The notes beneath the pieces were generated by a model. The model did not search any database, was not told the origin of the DNA, and saw only the letters and a list, made by a program, of their open reading frames with translations. A program made the position numbers and the translations under genes. A stretch of DNA of 64,000 bases from an uncultured Pseudogracilibacillus sp. (lineage in GTDB: Bacteria; Bacillota; Bacilli; Bacillales; Amphibacillaceae): positions 6,332 through 70,331 of the forward strand of contig CALJVC010000050.1 in assembly GCA_937974845.1 (NCBI GenBank). The letters run 5' to 3'. Below, in pieces: positions 16,103 to 24,899 of this stretch (position 1 is the stretch's first letter; each line of letters begins with the position of its first letter).

Positions 16103-18133
16103 ATGAAGCTTCGTGATTTATCTGTATTATTAGGTGTCATACTCATTATCATCATGTTAATCATCCCATTGCCTGGATGGTTATTAAGTATACTTATTTT
16201 AGTAAACATATCGTTAGCTTTGCTCGTTATTTTGGTTTCCATGAATACGCAGGAGCCTTTACAATTTTCGATTTTCCCTTCTTTACTGCTTTTATTAACG
16301 TTATTTCGCTTAGGACTGAATGTTTCAACGACAAGATCCATTCTTTCAAAGGCTGATGCGGGTGGGGTCGTAGATACTTTCGGCTCCTTCGTAATTGGTA
16401 ATAATCCTTTAGTAGGATTTGTCGTTTTTATCATTTTAGTCATTATTCAATTTATTGTTATAACTAAAGGTGCGGAACGAGTGGCGGAAGTTTCTGCCCG
16501 CTTTACCCTCGATGCAATGCCGGGTAAGCAAATGAGTATCGATGCTGATTTAAATGCCGGTTTAATATCTGAACAAGAAGCCAGGGAAAGAAGGAAGAAG
16601 GTTGAAGCAGAGGCAGATTTCCACGGTTCTATGGACGGGGCGTCAAAGTTTGTAAAAGGAGACGCTATTGCGGGTATCGTTATCGTGATTATTAATATCG
16701 TTTTTGGTCTCATTATCGGTATGGTACAAATGGATATGACGTTTAACGAAGCTATCAATACCTTTATGCGTCTAACCGTTGGAGATGGTTTAGTTAGCCA
16801 GATTCCTGCCTTACTCATAGCGACGGCAACGGGAATTGTTGTCACTCGTGTATCTACGGAAGGAAACCTTGGTTCGGATGTAACGGATCAACTTTTACAA
16901 TATCCAAAGCTATTATTTGTTGCTGCTGGGACTATCTTTTTACTCGGATTTACACCGATAAACTTTCTTTTAACAACATCTATTGCAGCCTTTTTAGCAC
17001 TAAGTGGCTGGCTTCTGACTCGTCAAGTTGAAGAAGAGCCGGTTGCAGAAGAGGAGATTGATGAGGAAGAAAGTGAAAAAATGAAGGATTCTGAAAGTGT
17101 CATTAATTTACTAAGTGTAGATCCGATTGAGTTTGAGTTTGGCTATGCCTTGATTCCTTTAGTTGATGCAAGCCAAGGAGGAGATTTGCTCGACCGTATT
17201 GTAATGATTCGTCGTCAGCTAGCGATTGAATTGGGTGTCGTTATTCCCGTCGTTCGTATCCGAGATAATATTCAATTAGAACCGAACGAATATCGTCTAA
17301 AAGTAAAAGGGAATGAAGTTGCTAGGGGTGAATTGTTACTCGACCATTTTTTAGCCATGACTCCAGATATCGACGACGATTCCATTGAAGGTATTGAAAC
17401 AAGGGAACCAGCTTTTGGACTTCCAGCAAAATGGATTAGTGAAGAAGTGAAAGATGAAGCCGAGATGTTTGGCTACACTGTTGTTGATCCGCCTTCGGTT
17501 GTGTCGACGCATTTAACCGAAGTTTTAAAGCGTCAGGCATATCAACTTCTAGGAAGACAGGAAACAAAGGAATTAATCGACCATTTAAAAGAAGACTATC
17601 CAATTTTAGTTGAGGAAGTGACACCTGATCCATTGTCAATCGGGGATGTACAGAAAGTCTTGGCGAAGCTTTTAAAAGAAAATGTATCAATTCGAAACTT
17701 ACCTGTTATTTTCGAAACTTTAGCGGACTATGGAAAGATGACGACTGATACAGATTTATTAGCTGAGTATGTTCGCCAATCTTTATCAGCCCAATTAACC
17801 AAACAGTATGTGTCTTCGAACGATTCAATTAACGTCGTCACCATATCACAACAAGTAGAAGAGCTCATCATGAATCACATTCAACAGACCGAGCACGGGA
17901 ACTATTTAGCTTTAGATCCGGAGATTCAGCAAAGGATCGTCACGACGATTCACGAGCAAATAAATGAAGCAGCTTTACAATACGAAAATGTTATTCTCTT
18001 ATGTTCACCGGCGATTCGGATGTACGTGAAACAATTAATTGATCGTAGTCTACCCGATGTCGCTGTCCTATCTTATAACGAGCTAGAACCTAATGTACAA
18101 ATTCAGAGCGTTGGGGTGGTGGATGTCGCATGA
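16103..18133 (+). CDS. flhA: Flagellar export platform protein FlhA
   Basis: At 676 residues this is a full-length FlhA. It has an N-terminal membrane domain with about eight helices, the FHIPEP-family loop (Leu-Asp-Ala-Met-Pro-Gly-Lys-Gln-Met-Ser-Ile-Asp-Ala-Asp), then an acidic linker near 310-330 and a large cytoplasmic C domain that docks export chaperones. FlhA forms the nonameric export ring and uses the proton motive force. The last codons overlap flhF (ATGA). Confidence 0.98.
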   Translation: MKLRDLSVLLGVILIIIMLIIPLPGWLLSILILVNISLALLVILVSMNTQEPLQFSIFPSLLLLLTLFRLGLNVSTTRSILSKADAGGVVDTFGSFVIGNNPLVGFVVFIILVIIQFIVITKGAERVAEVSARFTLDAMPGKQMSIDADLNAGLISEQEARERRKKVEAEADFHGSMDGASKFVKGDAIAGIVIVIINIVFGLIIGMVQMDMTFNEAINTFMRLTVGDGLVSQIPALLIATATGIVVTRVSTEGNLGSDVTDQLLQYPKLLFVAAGTIFLLGFTPINFLLTTSIAAFLALSGWLLTRQVEEEPVAEEEIDEEESEKMKDSESVINLLSVDPIEFEFGYALIPLVDASQGGDLLDRIVMIRRQLAIELGVVIPVVRIRDNIQLEPNEYRLKVKGNEVARGELLLDHFLAMTPDIDDDSIEGIETREPAFGLPAKWISEEVKDEAEMFGYTVVDPPSVVSTHLTEVLKRQAYQLLGRQETKELIDHLKEDYPILVEEVTPDPLSIGDVQKVLAKLLKENVSIRNLPVIFETLADYGKMTTDTDLLAEYVRQSLSAQLTKQYVSSNDSINVVTISQQVEELIMNHIQQTEHGNYLALDPEIQQRIVTTIHEQINEAALQYENVILLCSPAIRMYVKQLIDRSLPDVAVLSYNELEPNVQIQSVGVVDVA

Positions 18134-19272
18134 AAATAAAAAAGTTTGTGGCGAAATCGATGCCAGAAGCGATGAAGAAAATTAAGGAAGAGTTAGGAAA
18201 TGATGCGATAATCTTAAATAGTAAAGAAGTACAAGCACCAGGACTCTTCGGTCTGTTTCGCCGTAAACAGATCGAAGTTACGGCCATGCTAGATGAGACT
18301 ATTTCAAAACGTCCAAAGGAGAAAGAGCGTTTTTCCATGCCTGCTCCTAGACCAAGTCGAATTCCACAAATGCCGGTAGAAAAGCCGGCTTCTTCCGCTA
18401 AGGAATCTGAGATTTTAGAAGAAATTAAATATTTACAGTCTATTTTAGCGAAACAAACGGTAACTTCTGACATAGATTTTCCACCCCTATTACAGCATAT
18501 GTATGAGTACTTGCTTGAACAGGAAGTAGATAGATCCCTTGCCACGAGAATTGTTGAAAATATTGCAGAGGAAATAGATAAACAAGATGTCGATCGATTT
18601 ACATTAAAAAATTTATTGTACAATGAACTTCAAGCTCAATTAGCCGATGTGCCTTTTCATTCAATACGTAAAGATGCGAAAGTATTGCAGTTTGTTGGTC
18701 CAACTGGGGTAGGGAAAACGACGACGATAGCGAAGGTTGCCGCTAAATTGATGTTGCAAACTGAGCAATCGGTTGCTTTTATTACTGCAGATACGTATCG
18801 AATTGCAGCTATAGAACAATTAAAAACCTACGCGACTATTTTAAACGTACCTTTAGAAGTTGTCTATTCCCAGGAGGATTATGAGAAGGCTTTGCGGAAG
18901 TTTGCTAACTACGATGTGATTTTTGTTGATACAGCAGGTAGAAATTATCGGGAAGACAAGTATATAAAGGAATTAGAAGCTTTTATTACGACACCGAAAG
19001 AGGTAACCGAAACCTTTCTAGTTCTTGCCCTAACGGCAAAAAGTTCAGACTTGCACGATATATATGAACAATTTAAACCATTAAATATTCACCGGCTCAT
19101 CTTTACTAAAGTAGATGAAACGGAATCTTACGGTAGTCTTTTAAACCTTCCGCTCACTGAAAAAGTCGATATCGCATACCTTACGAATGGTCAAAATGTT
19201 CCTGATGATTTATTAGAAGCAAATAAAAAGATTATTACAGACTTATTGATAAGTAGGTATGGAAATGACTGA
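18130..19272 (+). CDS. flhF: Flagellar SRP-type GTPase FlhF
   Basis: This is a 380-residue SRP-family GTPase. It has a basic N domain, a helical region, and a G domain with the P-loop Gly-Pro-Thr-Gly-Val-Gly-Lys-Thr-Thr at residues 190-198, Asp-Thr-Ala-Gly-Arg for G3 and Thr-Lys-Val-Asp-Glu for G4. FlhF sets flagellar number and position together with FlhG, which stimulates its GTPase. The start overlaps the flhA stop by 4 bases and the 3' end overlaps flhG. Confidence 0.97.
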   Translation: MKIKKFVAKSMPEAMKKIKEELGNDAIILNSKEVQAPGLFGLFRRKQIEVTAMLDETISKRPKEKERFSMPAPRPSRIPQMPVEKPASSAKESEILEEIKYLQSILAKQTVTSDIDFPPLLQHMYEYLLEQEVDRSLATRIVENIAEEIDKQDVDRFTLKNLLYNELQAQLADVPFHSIRKDAKVLQFVGPTGVGKTTTIAKVAAKLMLQTEQSVAFITADTYRIAAIEQLKTYATILNVPLEVVYSQEDYEKALRKFANYDVIFVDTAGRNYREDKYIKELEAFITTPKEVTETFLVLALTAKSSDLHDIYEQFKPLNIHRLIFTKVDETESYGSLLNLPLTEKVDIAYLTNGQNVPDDLLEANKKIITDLLISRYGND

Positions 19273-20122
19273 TCAAGCGACAAACCTACGTAATCGGATG
19301 CGTTTCACTGAAGAGCATCGTTGTCGTACGATTGCAATAACGAGCGGTAAAGGTGGTGTCGGCAAGTCTTCTACCGTTTTAAATTTTGCGATAGAACTTC
19401 AAAAAAAAGGTAAACGAGTGCTTATCTTTGATTTAGATATCGGAATGGGGAATATCGATATCTTATTAGGGCAACCATCTACATATACTATTGCGGACTT
19501 TTTTGAGGAATTTTTACCTATTCATGATATGATAGAAGTAGGTCCAAAGGGTCTGTCCTTTATCGCTGGGGGCACAGGTTTTAACGATTTGTTAGAACTG
19601 AACGAAGAAAAATTACAATATTTCTTCACGCAATACGAATCTTTAACGAAGGACTATGATTATATTTTTCTTGATCTTGGTGCTGGTGTTACAGAAGCAA
19701 GTTTAAGTTTTATTTTATCTAGTGATGAAGTTTTTGTTGTAACGACACCTGAACCGACGTCGATTGCTGATGCTTACAGTATGATTAAACATATCGTGAA
19801 AGAAAATCAACGTCTTCCGATCTATGTGATTATGAATCGGAGCGAATCCCTTCGTTCTGGAAAAAGAATGTTGCGTCGTTTTGGCCAAGTTACGCAGAAA
19901 TTTTTGAATAAGGAAATCATCGAGTTAGGTGTTCTTCCTTACGATTCGATTGCGCCTAAGGCGGTAAATCGTCAAATTCCTTATGTACTATTGAAGGAAA
20001 ATGCGACCCTTTCTCGAGCAATGCGTTTACTCGTTGAACGTTATTTAAAAGAAGACTTTTTAGAACCTAAAGAGTCGACAACTTTTGTTCAACGTTTGAA
20101 ACGGTTTTTACTAGTGAGGTGA
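19265..20122 (+). CDS. flhG: MinD-like flagellar number regulator FlhG (YlxH)
   Basis: This 285-residue ParA/MinD-type ATPase has the deviant Walker A Gly-Lys-Gly-Gly-Val-Gly-Lys-Ser at about residues 28-35 and Asp-Leu-Asp-Ile-Gly-Met-Gly-Asn. Phe-Leu-Asp-Leu-Gly-Ala-Gly-Val forms the Walker B region. A basic amphipathic C-terminal helix fits membrane binding. FlhG activates FlhF GTPase and restricts flagella. ATG 19265 is preferred over ATG 19259 because AGG (19255-19257) then has normal spacing. The start overlaps flhF by 8 bases. Confidence 0.94.
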   Translation: MTDQATNLRNRMRFTEEHRCRTIAITSGKGGVGKSSTVLNFAIELQKKGKRVLIFDLDIGMGNIDILLGQPSTYTIADFFEEFLPIHDMIEVGPKGLSFIAGGTGFNDLLELNEEKLQYFFTQYESLTKDYDYIFLDLGAGVTEASLSFILSSDEVFVVTTPEPTSIADAYSMIKHIVKENQRLPIYVIMNRSESLRSGKRMLRRFGQVTQKFLNKEIIELGVLPYDSIAPKAVNRQIPYVLLKENATLSRAMRLLVERYLKEDFLEPKESTTFVQRLKRFLLVR

Positions 20123-21192
20123 GAGATATAGGGGAACCAGCAGTAGTAATTATTGGAAAGCCGACGGTCTATACAGAAAAATTAGCAGAATTAATTTTAG
20201 CGAACGGATATGAAGTCCTCACAATCGATATAGCACTAGAAGAAGTGACAGACTTTTTACAAAAACAAAAAAACGTACAACTTTTGATTTTAGATATTGC
20301 GTACACGAAAAAAGATGCAAGTATGATTAAGAAAATAAAAAAACTTTCTTCTATCCCAATTATTATTCTATCTAGTCGTTCTGTCCACGATACTGCTCAA
20401 ACTGTCTATGCGATTGCTGACGGTGCTAATGACTTTATTATCTGTGAGCGTCTAACAGAGACAAGCTATTTACAAGATATAGAAAAAAAGATTTTACATG
20501 CTTTAGATTCAAAAAGTTTAATTAAACCTAGTAGAAAGAAGCAAAAAAAGAAAGCTTACCGGGAAGTAAAAAAGAAACATAGTCCAAAGAAACGACCGAA
20601 GAAGAGTCAGGATTTTACTCATATTGTTGCAATTGGTACTTCAACCGGTGGCCCCAATGCTTTACAGACAGTATTGAAAAATATACCGAAAGATTTTCCT
20701 GCTCCAATTGTTATAGTTCAACATATGCCAGCTGGCTTTACTCGCTCTTTAGCGAAGCGTTTAGATGAAATATGTGAGATCCATGTTAAAGAGGCGACAA
20801 ATAATGAAAGTTTGCAGGCAGGAACAGCTTATATTGCACCGGGTGAAAACCATATGGAGATTACGGATGATTGCCGGATTCGAATTTATCATGACGATGT
20901 GAACGTCGGACACCAACCTTCGGTCAATGTGCTATTTGAATCTATTGCCCGCTTACATCATCTCGAGAAGGTAGCCGTTATTTTAACGGGTATGGGTAAG
21001 GATGGTTCTAAAGGGATTAGGAAGCTCAAAGAGGCGGATGACGATACAGTGGTAATTGTAGAGTCCGAAGAAACGGCTGTAATCTTTGGAATGCCAAGGG
21101 CCGCAATACGAACAGGCCATGTAACCGAAGTGAGTCGTCTAGAAGATGTCAGTGAAATTATTGTACATTACGTAATGGAAAGAGGGATTTAA
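20119..21192 (+). CDS. cheB: Chemotaxis methylesterase CheB with a degenerate receiver domain
   Basis: This 357-residue protein has a receiver-like N domain (about 8-130), a very basic linker (about 135-163) and a complete methylesterase domain. The catalytic Ser175 (Gly-Thr-Ser-Thr-Gly-Gly), His202 (Val-Gln-His-Met-Pro) and Asp295 (Gly-Met-Gly-Lys-Asp-Gly) are all present. In the receiver the usual Asp-Asp pair is Gly13-Lys14 and the active-site Lys is Cys109, while Asp59 remains. CheB removes methyl groups from chemoreceptors for adaptation. Phosphorylation control is doubtful here. The start is uncertain: GTG 20119 overlaps the flhG stop (GTGA) but lies inside the only Shine-Dalgarno, which points to an in-frame ATA at 20128. 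Confidence 0.93.
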   Translation: MRDIGEPAVVIIGKPTVYTEKLAELILANGYEVLTIDIALEEVTDFLQKQKNVQLLILDIAYTKKDASMIKKIKKLSSIPIIILSSRSVHDTAQTVYAIADGANDFIICERLTETSYLQDIEKKILHALDSKSLIKPSRKKQKKKAYREVKKKHSPKKRPKKSQDFTHIVAIGTSTGGPNALQTVLKNIPKDFPAPIVIVQHMPAGFTRSLAKRLDEICEIHVKEATNNESLQAGTAYIAPGENHMEITDDCRIRIYHDDVNVGHQPSVNVLFESIARLHHLEKVAVILTGMGKDGSKGIRKLKEADDDTVVIVESEETAVIFGMPRAAIRTGHVTEVSRLEDVSEIIVHYVMERGI

Positions 21193-21193
21193 T

Positions 21194-23239
21194 ATGGAAA
21201 ACACACAGTATCTCGATATCTTTATCGATGAAAGTACCGAGCATTTGGACACTTTGTATGAACAGATGCTTGAACTTGAGAAAAATCCTGAAGAAAAATC
21301 AATCATCGAAGAGATTTTCCGTGCCGCCCACACTTTAAAAGGAATGGCTGCGACGATGGGTTATGATGATTTAGCTAACTTAACTCATAAAATAGAGAAT
21401 GTTTTCGATGCCATTCGTTACGATAAAATTACGGTAAAAACGGAAATGATGGACGACTTATTTCATGCGGTAGACCACTTAAACGAGATGGTAAGTGATA
21501 TTGCAAACGGTGGAGATGGCTCCCACGATGTTGAAGAAATAGTTCAACGGCTCGATCAAATCGAGCGAGGGGTAGACCCTTCTGAAATAAAAGAAGAAAA
21601 ACCTGCTGAATCTGAAAAAAGTAAAACCGAAGGGGATTTGGAAATCGACATTGATGAATTCCAAGTGACGATTATCGAACAGGCAATAGATCAAGGCTTT
21701 ACATGCTATGAAATGACCGTAGAATTAAGTGAGGAATCTTTGTTAAAAGCTGCTAGAGTTTATATGGTCTTTGATTTGTTAGAAAAGCATGGTGAAGTCA
21801 TTTACTCAAATCCTCCAGTAAGTGATTTAGAAGAAGAGAACTTTGGAAATGCTTTTAAATTACTTTTTGTTACCGAAACAGACAAGGAAGAAATCAAGGC
21901 AAAGGTTTTAAAAGTTTCTGAGATTACAAAGGTAGAGATTGATGAGTTTTCTTTAAAGGCCTATAAAAAGAAACAGGAAGAAGCTGAAGAGAAAAGGTTA
22001 GCTGAAGCTAAAAAGAAAGAAAAGCCGAAAGAAAAGAAAGAAAAGGCGTCAAAGAAATCGAAGGCCGCTTCGATGAAGGCTGCACCTACAAAGACTATTC
22101 GAGTCAATATTGAACGCTTAGATGTTTTAATGAACTTATTTGAAGAGCTCGTGATCGACAGGGGTCGCCTGGAACAGATTTCGATGGACTTACGAAACAG
22201 TGAGTTACAAGAAACGGTTGAACGAATGTCTAGGGTATCGAGCGATTTACAAAATATTATATTAACGATGCGAATGGTACCGATTGATACGGTCTTTAAT
22301 CGCTTTCCGAGAATGATTCGCCAACTAGCACGGGAACTTGATAAGGAAGTCGAAGTAGAAATTATTGGTGCGGATACAGAGTTAGATCGTACGGTTATCG
22401 ATGAAATTGGTGATCCACTCGTTCATTTAATTCGAAATGCAGTAGATCACGGTATTGAACCGCCAGAAGAACGTCTTAAAAATGGAAAACCAAGAAAAGG
22501 TAAGATTACTTTACAAGCCTACCATAGTGGAAACCACGTATTCGTAGAGATTAAAGACGATGGTGCTGGTATTAAACGAGAAGTAATTAAAAACTTAGCC
22601 ATTGAACGGGGTCTCATTACTGCCCAAGAAGGGGATGTAATGAGTGACCAACAAATTTATGAGTTAATTTTAATGAGTGGATTCTCAACTAACAAAGAGG
22701 TGTCTGATGTCTCCGGTAGAGGAGTCGGTTTAGACGTCGTGAAGACGACAATCGAATCGTTAGGCGGTAATATTACGATTGATTCCGAAGAAGGGGAAGG
22801 ATCTATTTTCTCTATTCAATTACCACTAACTCTATCGATTATTTCTGTTTTATTAGTAGAATTACAAAAAGAAAAATATGCTATACCTCTTTCCTCAATT
22901 ATTGAAACGGCTATATTGAAAAAGTCCGATATTTACAAAGCCCACGATAATAAAGTAATCGACTTTCGTGGCAATATCGTGCCACTGGCCTATTTAAATG
23001 AAATCTTCGATGTCCCACAAAGGGAGGAAGAAGAGGAAGATGAGTACGTATCGGTAGTAATCATTCGAAAAGGAAATAAACTGACAGGACTTGTAGTCGA
23101 TTCCTTTATCGGTCAACAAGAAGTCGTGTTAAAATCCTTAGGAAACTACTTAACTAACGTATTTGCTATATCCGGTGCGACGATTTTAGGTGATGGAGAA
23201 GTGGCATTAATTATTGATAGTAATGCTTTAATTAAGTAA
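21194..23239 (+). CDS. cheA: Chemotaxis sensor histidine kinase CheA
   Basis: This 681-residue protein has all CheA domains. P1 carries the phosphorylated His46 (Arg-Ala-Ala-His-Thr-Leu-Lys-Gly). A CheY-binding P2-like domain spans about 150-260, then a Lys-rich linker and dimerisation helices (about 295-370). The ATPase domain has Asn-Ala-Val-Asp-His-Gly-Ile-Glu-Pro, Asp-Asp-Gly-Ala-Gly-Ile and Gly-Arg-Gly-Val-Gly-Leu-Asp-Val-Val, and a C-terminal CheW-like P5 domain follows. CheA phosphorylates CheY in response to receptors. ATG 21194 is 1 base after the cheB stop, with AGAGGGA upstream. Confidence 0.98.
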   Translation: MENTQYLDIFIDESTEHLDTLYEQMLELEKNPEEKSIIEEIFRAAHTLKGMAATMGYDDLANLTHKIENVFDAIRYDKITVKTEMMDDLFHAVDHLNEMVSDIANGGDGSHDVEEIVQRLDQIERGVDPSEIKEEKPAESEKSKTEGDLEIDIDEFQVTIIEQAIDQGFTCYEMTVELSEESLLKAARVYMVFDLLEKHGEVIYSNPPVSDLEEENFGNAFKLLFVTETDKEEIKAKVLKVSEITKVEIDEFSLKAYKKKQEEAEEKRLAEAKKKEKPKEKKEKASKKSKAASMKAAPTKTIRVNIERLDVLMNLFEELVIDRGRLEQISMDLRNSELQETVERMSRVSSDLQNIILTMRMVPIDTVFNRFPRMIRQLARELDKEVEVEIIGADTELDRTVIDEIGDPLVHLIRNAVDHGIEPPEERLKNGKPRKGKITLQAYHSGNHVFVEIKDDGAGIKREVIKNLAIERGLITAQEGDVMSDQQIYELILMSGFSTNKEVSDVSGRGVGLDVVKTTIESLGGNITIDSEEGEGSIFSIQLPLTLSIISVLLVELQKEKYAIPLSSIIETAILKKSDIYKAHDNKVIDFRGNIVPLAYLNEIFDVPQREEEEEDEYVSVVIIRKGNKLTGLVVDSFIGQQEVVLKSLGNYLTNVFAISGATILGDGEVALIIDSNALIK

Positions 23240-23271
23240 AGAGATAGTCAGTGAGTAAAGGAGGAGCAAGA

Positions 23272-23733
23272 TTGACGGAAGCAACAGTTATTGATGATAA
23301 GTATATCGTTTTTGCGCTCGATGATGAAGAATATGCTATTCCGGTCGAATCCGTAGGCTCAATTGAACGAATTTTACCAATTACCCGAGTTCCAAGCACT
23401 CCGAAATATGTAAAAGGTGTCATTAACCTAAGAGGAGTCGTCACGCCGGTTATTGATTTAAAAGAAAAGTTTAAAAACCAATCGATTGTTTTTGATGAAC
23501 AGACCCGTATTATTATCGTCCACATTAACGATATTACAGTCGGCTTTATCGTCGATAGTGCTAACGACGTCGTCGATATTAATACCGAGGAAGTTGAACC
23601 ATCGCCGGAAACGATTGATACCGAAGTAACGGAATTCATAGAAGGCGTGGTGAAAATGGATAACCGACTATTTATTTTGCTCGACCTTGAAAAAGTGTTA
23701 CATGAAGAAGAGACTGAAGAAGTAAAAGCGTAG
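23272..23733 (+). CDS. cheW: Chemotaxis coupling protein CheW
   Basis: This 153-residue single CheW domain contains Thr-Arg-Val-Pro-Ser-Thr-Pro and Gly-Val-Ile-Asn-Leu-Arg-Gly-Val-Val-Thr-Pro-Val-Ile-Asp-Leu. CheW links receptors to CheA in the signalling array. I start it at TTG 23272 because AAAGGAGGAG (23257-23266) lies at the right distance; an in-frame GTG at 23251 has no ribosome-binding site. It lies between cheA and cheC as in B. subtilis. Confidence 0.96.
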   Translation: MTEATVIDDKYIVFALDDEEYAIPVESVGSIERILPITRVPSTPKYVKGVINLRGVVTPVIDLKEKFKNQSIVFDEQTRIIIVHINDITVGFIVDSANDVVDINTEEVEPSPETIDTEVTEFIEGVVKMDNRLFILLDLEKVLHEEETEEVKA

Positions 23734-23744
23734 GAAGGATCATC

Positions 23745-24374
23745 ATGGAATCAAAAAACCTATCCCATTTTGAAAAAGATGTTTTAAGGGAAATTGGTAA
23801 CATCGGTGCAGGTAATGCAACAGCCTCGATGTCAGAGTTAATTAATAAACAAGTAAAGATGGAAGTACCCTCAGTAAAGGTTGTCACGATTAATGAGATG
23901 ATGGAAATTATCGGCGGGCCAGAACGGCTTGTCGTATCCATTTTCTTTCGTTTTGAAGGTGAAGTGACAGGCACCGTCTATTTCATATTAACTATTGAAG
24001 AAGCGGAATATTTAGTAAGTAAAATGACGAACAACCATCTTACTAAAATTATGGAAAATGGAGAACCGAACCAGATGGCTATCTCTGTTTTACAGGAAGT
24101 CGCTAATATTTTGAATGGTTCCTATTTATCTGCGATGGCAGATTTTACAAATTTAAAGATGACAACGAGCATCCCATATCTAAGCATTGATATGGCTGCT
24201 GCCACCATTGTTACAGGGCTTGTAGAATTGTCGCGAAGTTCGGATTATGCGATTTTAATCGATACCCAAATAACTAGTAATGAAAAGGATAGTGCAGCAC
24301 ACGGACATTTTTTACTATTACCTGATCCTGAATCTATTCCAAAATTGTTTGCTGCCCTAGGTATAGAACTATGA
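23745..24374 (+). CDS. cheC: CheY-P phosphatase CheC
   Basis: This 209-residue protein has the two CheC phosphatase helices: Leu-Arg-Glu-Ile-Gly-Asn-Ile-Gly-Ala-Gly-Asn and Leu-Gln-Glu-Val-Ala-Asn-Ile-Leu-Asn-Gly. Each keeps the Glu and Asn residues used in CheY-P hydrolysis. CheC is a soluble phosphatase that also binds CheD and feeds back on receptor adaptation. Its stop overlaps the cheD start by 4 bases. Confidence 0.96.
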   Translation: MESKNLSHFEKDVLREIGNIGAGNATASMSELINKQVKMEVPSVKVVTINEMMEIIGGPERLVVSIFFRFEGEVTGTVYFILTIEEAEYLVSKMTNNHLTKIMENGEPNQMAISVLQEVANILNGSYLSAMADFTNLKMTTSIPYLSIDMAAATIVTGLVELSRSSDYAILIDTQITSNEKDSAAHGHFLLLPDPESIPKLFAALGIEL

Positions 24375-24865
24375 AGAAGTTACCAGTTGTTTCGGTCGGA
24401 ATTGCAGACCATAATGTTGTCAAAGCACCGAATAAAATCCGAACCTCGGGATTAGGTTCCTGTGTTGGTGTTGTGATTTATGATCAATTTAGGAAAATAG
24501 CCGGCCTTGTTCATATCATGTTACCTGACTCTAGTTTAACGCGACAGAAAGAGTTTAATAAATTCAAATATGCCGACACAGGAATCGATGCTTTAATTGA
24601 TCGCTTAGTAGTTATGGGAGCAAGGAAAAGCCAATTAAAAGCAAAGATTGCTGGAGGCGCCCAAATGTTTCAATTCCAATCGACATCAGATATGATGCGT
24701 ATAGGCCCGAGAAATGTTGAAGCGGTAAAGGAACGCTTACAATATCATCATATACCAGTGATTAGCTCTGATACAGGAGGAAGTAAAGGAAGGACGATTG
24801 AATTCGATCCTGAGACAGCAAAGTTAAAAATTCGTACAGTCAACCAAGGGGAAAAGTATATTTAA
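24371..24865 (+). CDS. cheD: Chemoreceptor glutamine deamidase CheD
   Basis: This 164-residue protein has the CheD catalytic set: Thr25, Cys31 (Gly-Leu-Gly-Ser-Cys-Val-Gly) and His48 (Leu-Val-His-Ile-Met-Leu-Pro). Ala-Gly-Gly-Ala-Gln-Met-Phe is also conserved. CheD deamidates receptor glutamines and, in Bacillus, also activates receptors and is sequestered by CheC. The ATG overlaps the cheC stop, consistent with coupled production of the CheC/CheD pair. Confidence 0.97.
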   Translation: MKKLPVVSVGIADHNVVKAPNKIRTSGLGSCVGVVIYDQFRKIAGLVHIMLPDSSLTRQKEFNKFKYADTGIDALIDRLVVMGARKSQLKAKIAGGAQMFQFQSTSDMMRIGPRNVEAVKERLQYHHIPVISSDTGGSKGRTIEFDPETAKLKIRTVNQGEKYI

Positions 24866-24899
24866 TGTCGGTGGAATGGTTTCGGTTAGGGGGATTATA

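Noticed and set aside
18090..18623. 177-codon open frame on the - strand over the flhA-flhF junction
   Set aside because: It overlaps conserved coding sequence on the + strand, has Ser-rich shadow composition and no domain.
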